A stretch of DNA of 57,773 bases from an uncultured bacterium. GTDB taxonomy: Bacteria > Verrucomicrobiota > Kiritimatiellia > CAIKKV01 > CAIYGI01. Each line of letters begins with the position of its first letter. Within the stretch, counting starts at the first letter, position 1. Below are positions 54,165-57,773 of the stretch, one piece after another. The position numbers and the translations under genes were made by a program. Below the pieces are notes generated by a model, which was not told the origin of the DNA, searched no databases, and saw nothing but the letters and a program-made list of their open reading frames with translations. The stretch covers positions 1 to 57,773 of the forward strand of contig CAIYGI010000186.1 in assembly GCA_903925685.1 (NCBI GenBank), read 5' to 3'.

Positions 54165-55429
54165 ACCGCGGTTAATTTGGGGCCATTCGCGAGCAGAAAG
54201 TTCTCGGCCTCGGGATTCCAGAGCCCGTTGTGCGCCGCGCAGAGGCGTGCCAGTTCGGCGAAAAGCGGCTGGGTCTGACCAGCCGCCGCAAAGTCGGTAA
54301 TTGCGGTCAACGGCAAATCGTACTGGGTATAGATCAGCTTTTTACCGCCTGGTATCGACGGCAGATTCAATATCGCCTCGCGCGCCGCGGTAATGCCGCC
54401 GACATGCGTAATCATGGCCGAGGGATTGATGCGTCCGGCCGACATGAGGGCCAAGGCCTCGCGCATGTCGTCGGTATTGCCGCCGGAGGTGCCCACGATA
54501 TGGGTCTCGGCGTAATGGACGTTGTAGAAATTCAGCTTGGCCGCGAAATCGGTCCGGCTCGGCCCGGCGAAGAAGTTGAGGCAGCCGTTACGGCCCAGCA
54601 GCGCATCGGCCTGCTCGATCACCGGCGCCACCGGCGCGAAGGCGAAGACATCGTCGAATCCCTGCTTTGTCAGGCCGCGTAAATGGGCAAGCGCGTCGGC
54701 GGCATTGGCGGTGTTGACGTAGAGCAGTTTTACCCCATGGTTGGAGGCATCGCCCGATGTCATGAGCTGCGCCGCGCGATCGAGGCGTGCCTGGTCAATG
54801 TCGGTCACGACGAGCAGGCGCGGCCGGCGCGGTCCGTGAATAAGATAGTCTATGCAACCGAGCCCCATCGGTCCCGCCGCCGCCAGCAGGGCGCAGTCGC
54901 CGTCTTCCACGATCCCCATCAGATGCTGATAGCTGCCGATGCGGGTATGGTACTGGGCGTGGCAGGCGCCGACGATGCAGGACATCGGTTCGCTCAGCGA
55001 AGCCTTGTAAAACGCGTCGCCGGTGTATTTGAGCAGGCAGTCCATCTCCATGACCATGGCGGGCACAACGACGAAACCGGCCATGCCGCCAATCCAGCGG
55101 AAGGAATAACCCGGCGCGTTCAGCGAACCCTTGTAACCGAGCGCTGGCTGAATCGAGAACTTCTGCGCAGGCGCGAATTGTCCGGCCCATTTGCTTCCCA
55201 CGGCGCGAATGTAACCGGCGAACTCGTGCGAGATGATGATCGGCTTTTCGTTGACATCCTTGGGCACGCGCTTGTGGTCGGCGCCCTGCTCGGCCGCCTT
55301 GTGGTCCGACATGCAGATCGAATTGGTCACGATCTCGGCCAGAATTTCGTCTTCGCCCATTTCCGGCAGGTCGAAGGTTTCCAGTCGCAAATCGTTTTTT
55401 CCATAGAGCCGCAAAGCTGTGGTTTTCAT
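54161..55429 (-). CDS. Zinc-type MDR alcohol dehydrogenase (sorbose-phosphate-reductase-like)
   Basis: MKTTALRLYGKNDLRLETFDLPEMGEDEILAEIVTNSICMSDHKAAEQG, HEFAGYIRAVG. Confidence 0.85.
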   Translation of the reverse strand: MKTTALRLYGKNDLRLETFDLPEMGEDEILAEIVTNSICMSDHKAAEQGADHKRVPKDVNEKPIIISHEFAGYIRAVGSKWAGQFAPAQKFSIQPALGYKGSLNAPGYSFRWIGGMAGFVVVPAMVMEMDCLLKYTGDAFYKASLSEPMSCIVGACHAQYHTRIGSYQHLMGIVEDGDCALLAAAGPMGLGCIDYLIHGPRRPRLLVVTDIDQARLDRAAQLMTSGDASNHGVKLLYVNTANAADALAHLRGLTKQGFDDVFAFAPVAPVIEQADALLGRNGCLNFFAGPSRTDFAAKLNFYNVHYAETHIVGTSGGNTDDMREALALMSAGRINPSAMITHVGGITAAREAILNLPSIPGGKKLIYTQYDLPLTAITDFAAAGQTQPLFAELARLCAAHNGLWNPEAENFLLANGPKLTAV

Positions 55430-55485
55430 CGGCACCAGAATGATCCGGTTAGCCGGGAAATTCAAGGAAAGGTTTTCGAAGGAGG

Positions 55486-55524
55486 TGTTCGGTGTTCGGG
55501 AAAGGCCCTGAACACTGAACACCA
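55486..55524 (+). repeat. Inverted pair of CTGAACA heptamers; stem-loop
   Basis: ggtgttcggtgttc / gaacactgaacacc, loop about 11 nt. Confidence 0.92.
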
Positions 55525-55529
55525 TTCAC

Positions 55530-56231
55530 CTAAGTAGCCGCCACTCTCCGCCGAGCCAGCAGCGCCAGCCAGGCGGCCAGCGCGAGGAGCAGCATGGCGG
55601 CGCCTATTTGCATGGCGGCCTGCGTCCATGTCGCCTTCCCCAATCCGCTGCCAACCAGCGTGACCGCCAGACTAGCCGGCAGCATGCCTAAAAAAGAGCC
55701 CGCCAGGAATATGCGCTGCCGCACGTTGGTCATGCCGAGCAGCAGGTTGATTATGATCCCGGCGACCGGCATCTGGCGGATCAGCACGATCCCCAGCATG
55801 GTGGGATGTTGAAAAAGGCCGTGCAAACGCGCGTGTCGCTGAAGCCGCCGTTGCACCCAGGCGCGTCCGCCCCAGCGGGCAAAGAGGAAGGTCAGGTAGG
55901 AGCCTGCCAGCCCGCCGAAGTGGGCCGGGCACAGGCCGCGTTCGAAACCGAACAGCATGCCGGCGATCGCGCACAGCGCCAGGCGCGGGACGCCCACGGC
56001 GACCGCCAGCGTGTTGATGGCGAAAAATATCAGCGGTGCGGCGGCGCCGGTGTCCCGTAGAACCTGCTTCCAACTTTGAAAATCCGTCACCTGGTGGCGC
56101 AGCGGCGTGGCATGCAGCGCCACCATGACAGCCGCGGTTGCCAGACCCAAAAACAGCATGCGCTGCGACTCGCGGCTCAGGCGTCCGCGCCGCCGCGCCG
56201 TCGGGATTGTCTCTGAAGGCGTATCGTGCAT
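55530..56231 (-). CDS. TVP38/TMEM64 (VTT domain) membrane protein
   Basis: INTLAVAVGVPRLALCAIAGMLFGFERGLCPAHFGGLAGSYLTFLFARW. Confidence 0.88.
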   Translation of the reverse strand: MHDTPSETIPTARRRGRLSRESQRMLFLGLATAAVMVALHATPLRHQVTDFQSWKQVLRDTGAAAPLIFFAINTLAVAVGVPRLALCAIAGMLFGFERGLCPAHFGGLAGSYLTFLFARWGGRAWVQRRLQRHARLHGLFQHPTMLGIVLIRQMPVAGIIINLLLGMTNVRQRIFLAGSFLGMLPASLAVTLVGSGLGKATWTQAAMQIGAAMLLLALAAWLALLARRRVAAT

Positions 56232-56320
56232 CGCGGGGATACTAGGGGGCCAGACTGAAACGGTCAATCCGAACCCATTGTGCTTGCCAGACGGACGGGT
56301 GATATGGCAAATTATCCTAC

Positions 56321-56650
56321 ATGAATTTCATGCGTTCGATATGGGTGTTGGTGGTGGTGGCGGGAATCGCTTGCGCCTGTCGGCAGGCCGATGTTCGCAC
56401 CTATACGTTGCCTGTCACCGGCGTCAAAAACGCTGCATGCGAAGAGGTGATTCGCGAGGCGTTGAAGCGCACGGAAGGTGTGCAGGCGGACAAGCTTATA
56501 TTCTCCCCCGGGGCTGTGATCGTGACCTACGACAGCATGCGTCTGGCGCGCAAGAATATCGAGGCCGTCATCGCCGAGGCGGGGTTTACCGCCGGCGATA
56601 CCCCCGCCAACCCCGCCGCCGTCACCAACCTGCCCCCGGCATGTCGTTGA
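56321..56650 (+). CDS. HMA-like lipoprotein lacking the CxxC motif
   Basis: Lipobox-like VVVAGIACAC; YTLPVTGVKNAACEEVIREALKRTEGVQADKLIFSPGAVIVTYDS. Confidence 0.6.
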   Translation: MNFMRSIWVLVVVAGIACACRQADVRTYTLPVTGVKNAACEEVIREALKRTEGVQADKLIFSPGAVIVTYDSMRLARKNIEAVIAEAGFTAGDTPANPAAVTNLPPACR

Positions 56651-56672
56651 TTGTGTCTGGGAGTGTGCCGAC

Positions 56673-57560
56673 ATGCGGCCGCTGATTGAACAATTTCTCG
56701 ACTACCTGACGCTGGAGTGCGGGCTGAGCCCCAATACCCGCGCCGCCTACGGCCACGATCTCTTCGCCTTCGCCGACTTCTTCCTTACGCGCGGGGTGGA
56801 TCGTCCGGCCGATCTTCGCCGCGAAACGATCGTGGACGCGCTGCACGACGGCAAGGCCCACGGACTGGCGGTCAACACCCTCTCCCGCCGCCTGGTCGCG
56901 CTCAAGGTCTTTCTGCGCTACCTCGTGCAGGAAGGCATGCTCGAACGCAACGTGACCGACGTCATGGATGCACCCAAGATTTGGAAACTGCTTCCCGGCA
57001 CACTGAGCCTACGCGAAGTGGACCGTCTGCTCGCGGCGCCGACGGGGGACGATCCGCGCCATCTACGCGACCGGGCGTTGCTGGAACTGCTGTATGCCAC
57101 CGGAATGCGTGTCTCGGAACTGGCCGATTTGCCGCTGGAAGACCTGCACCTCGACGCCGGCTATCTGCGGGTGCTGGGCAAGGGCAACAAGATGCGCGTT
57201 GTGCCATTCGGAGAAACGGCCAGGCAGCGCGTCACGCAATACCTGTCCGAAGCCCGTCCTCGTTTTGTCAAAACAGGCGGCGCGCGCGAGCTCTTCCTCA
57301 CCAACCGCGGGCGCAAGTTGAGCCGCAAGACCGTCTGGTGGCTGATCAAAGGTTACACCCGCGCGGCTGGCTTGACGGCACGCGTGACGCCGCACACGCT
57401 GCGCCATTCCTTCGCCAGCCACCTGCTGGCCAATGGCGCGCCGCTGCGGCTGATCCAGGAAATGCTCGGCCACGCCGACATCGCCACGACGCAAATCTAT
57501 ACCCATGTGGACGGCCAGCGCCTGATGGCCGTGCACCGCCAGTTCCACCCGCGCGCGTGA
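56673..57560 (+). CDS. xerD: Tyrosine recombinase XerC/XerD family
   Basis: FLDYLTLECGLSPNTRAAYGHDL, LLYATGMRVSELADL, VTPHTLRHSFASHLLANGAPLRLIQEMLGHADIATTQIYTHV. Confidence 0.93.
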   Translation: MRPLIEQFLDYLTLECGLSPNTRAAYGHDLFAFADFFLTRGVDRPADLRRETIVDALHDGKAHGLAVNTLSRRLVALKVFLRYLVQEGMLERNVTDVMDAPKIWKLLPGTLSLREVDRLLAAPTGDDPRHLRDRALLELLYATGMRVSELADLPLEDLHLDAGYLRVLGKGNKMRVVPFGETARQRVTQYLSEARPRFVKTGGARELFLTNRGRKLSRKTVWWLIKGYTRAAGLTARVTPHTLRHSFASHLLANGAPLRLIQEMLGHADIATTQIYTHVDGQRLMAVHRQFHPRA

Positions 57561-57564
57561 GTAA

Positions 57565-57592
57565 GGTGGAAGGTGGAAGGTGGTAGGTGGAA
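57565..57592 (+). repeat. Heptamer array (GGTGGAA)4
   Basis: ggtggaa ggtggaa ggtggta ggtggaa after the xerD-like stop. Confidence 0.95.
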
Positions 57593-57773
57593 GGGATTGT
57601 TCCACTCGCGCGCGTAAGGTGTTGGTAAACTTTAAACCGAAGTTCCAGCGTCTTTTCGATGCTCCATACATGCGCAAACCATTGATAATCAACAAGATGC
57701 GCGCGAAATGGCCGGTTTTTTTCGTTCCGTTTACTGGGGACACTTTCTTGGGTTCAAGGCAGTCTGATATTCA

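Noticed and set aside
1-57773. tRNA or rRNA genes
   Set aside because: No convincing tRNA cloverleaf or rRNA sequence was noticed by reading; a tRNAscan-SE/Infernal run would be needed to exclude them.

Overview
This 57.8-kb window is GC-rich and gene-dense. It looks like part of a PVC-superphylum bacterial chromosome, plausibly Kiritimatiellota/Verrucomicrobiota-like; that affiliation is an inference from gene content and protein motifs. The backbone is a long minus-strand module (about 7.5-29.8 kb): gliding-type ABC transporter genes (ATPase, permease, GldG-like), a DUF4340-like protein, MoxR AAA+ ATPase, DUF58, a DUF4381-like protein, and BatA/BatB-C/BatD/BatE-like proteins. Housekeeping genes (pheS/pheT, cinA, ABC-F ATPase, xerD-like, a PHP phosphatase, a DUF2723 membrane protein) lie elsewhere. 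The Bat module is interrupted at two gene junctions by accessory islands: a C5-methyltransferase restriction-modification island (20.3-23.2 kb) and a toxin-antitoxin island (10.3-14.2 kb: HEPN-like, BrnT-like pair, orphan HicB with a 7-codon hicA relic, AbiEi with a truncated KilA-N ORF, HicAB). Two more RM loci are present: a solitary methyltransferase with relic partners (35.2-36.7 kb), and a single-chain C5-methyltransferase fused to a BsuBI/PstI-like endonuclease that keeps an internal Shine-Dalgarno/ATG (51.4-53.6 kb). The most unusual signal is a set of short arrays with exact 7-nt period, in at least six unrelated unit families. They sit at gene junctions, often as inverted pairs. In several operon junctions they are translated in frame, adding HSPLTTH-like 7-aa repeat peptides or joining BatB to BatC. 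They also mark the edges of both islands and of a transposase relic. A second repeat class consists of two REP/MITE-like hairpin modules (64 and 59 bp), each present at two loci and individually inverted. All calls come from reading the sequence and supplied translations; no database search was run.
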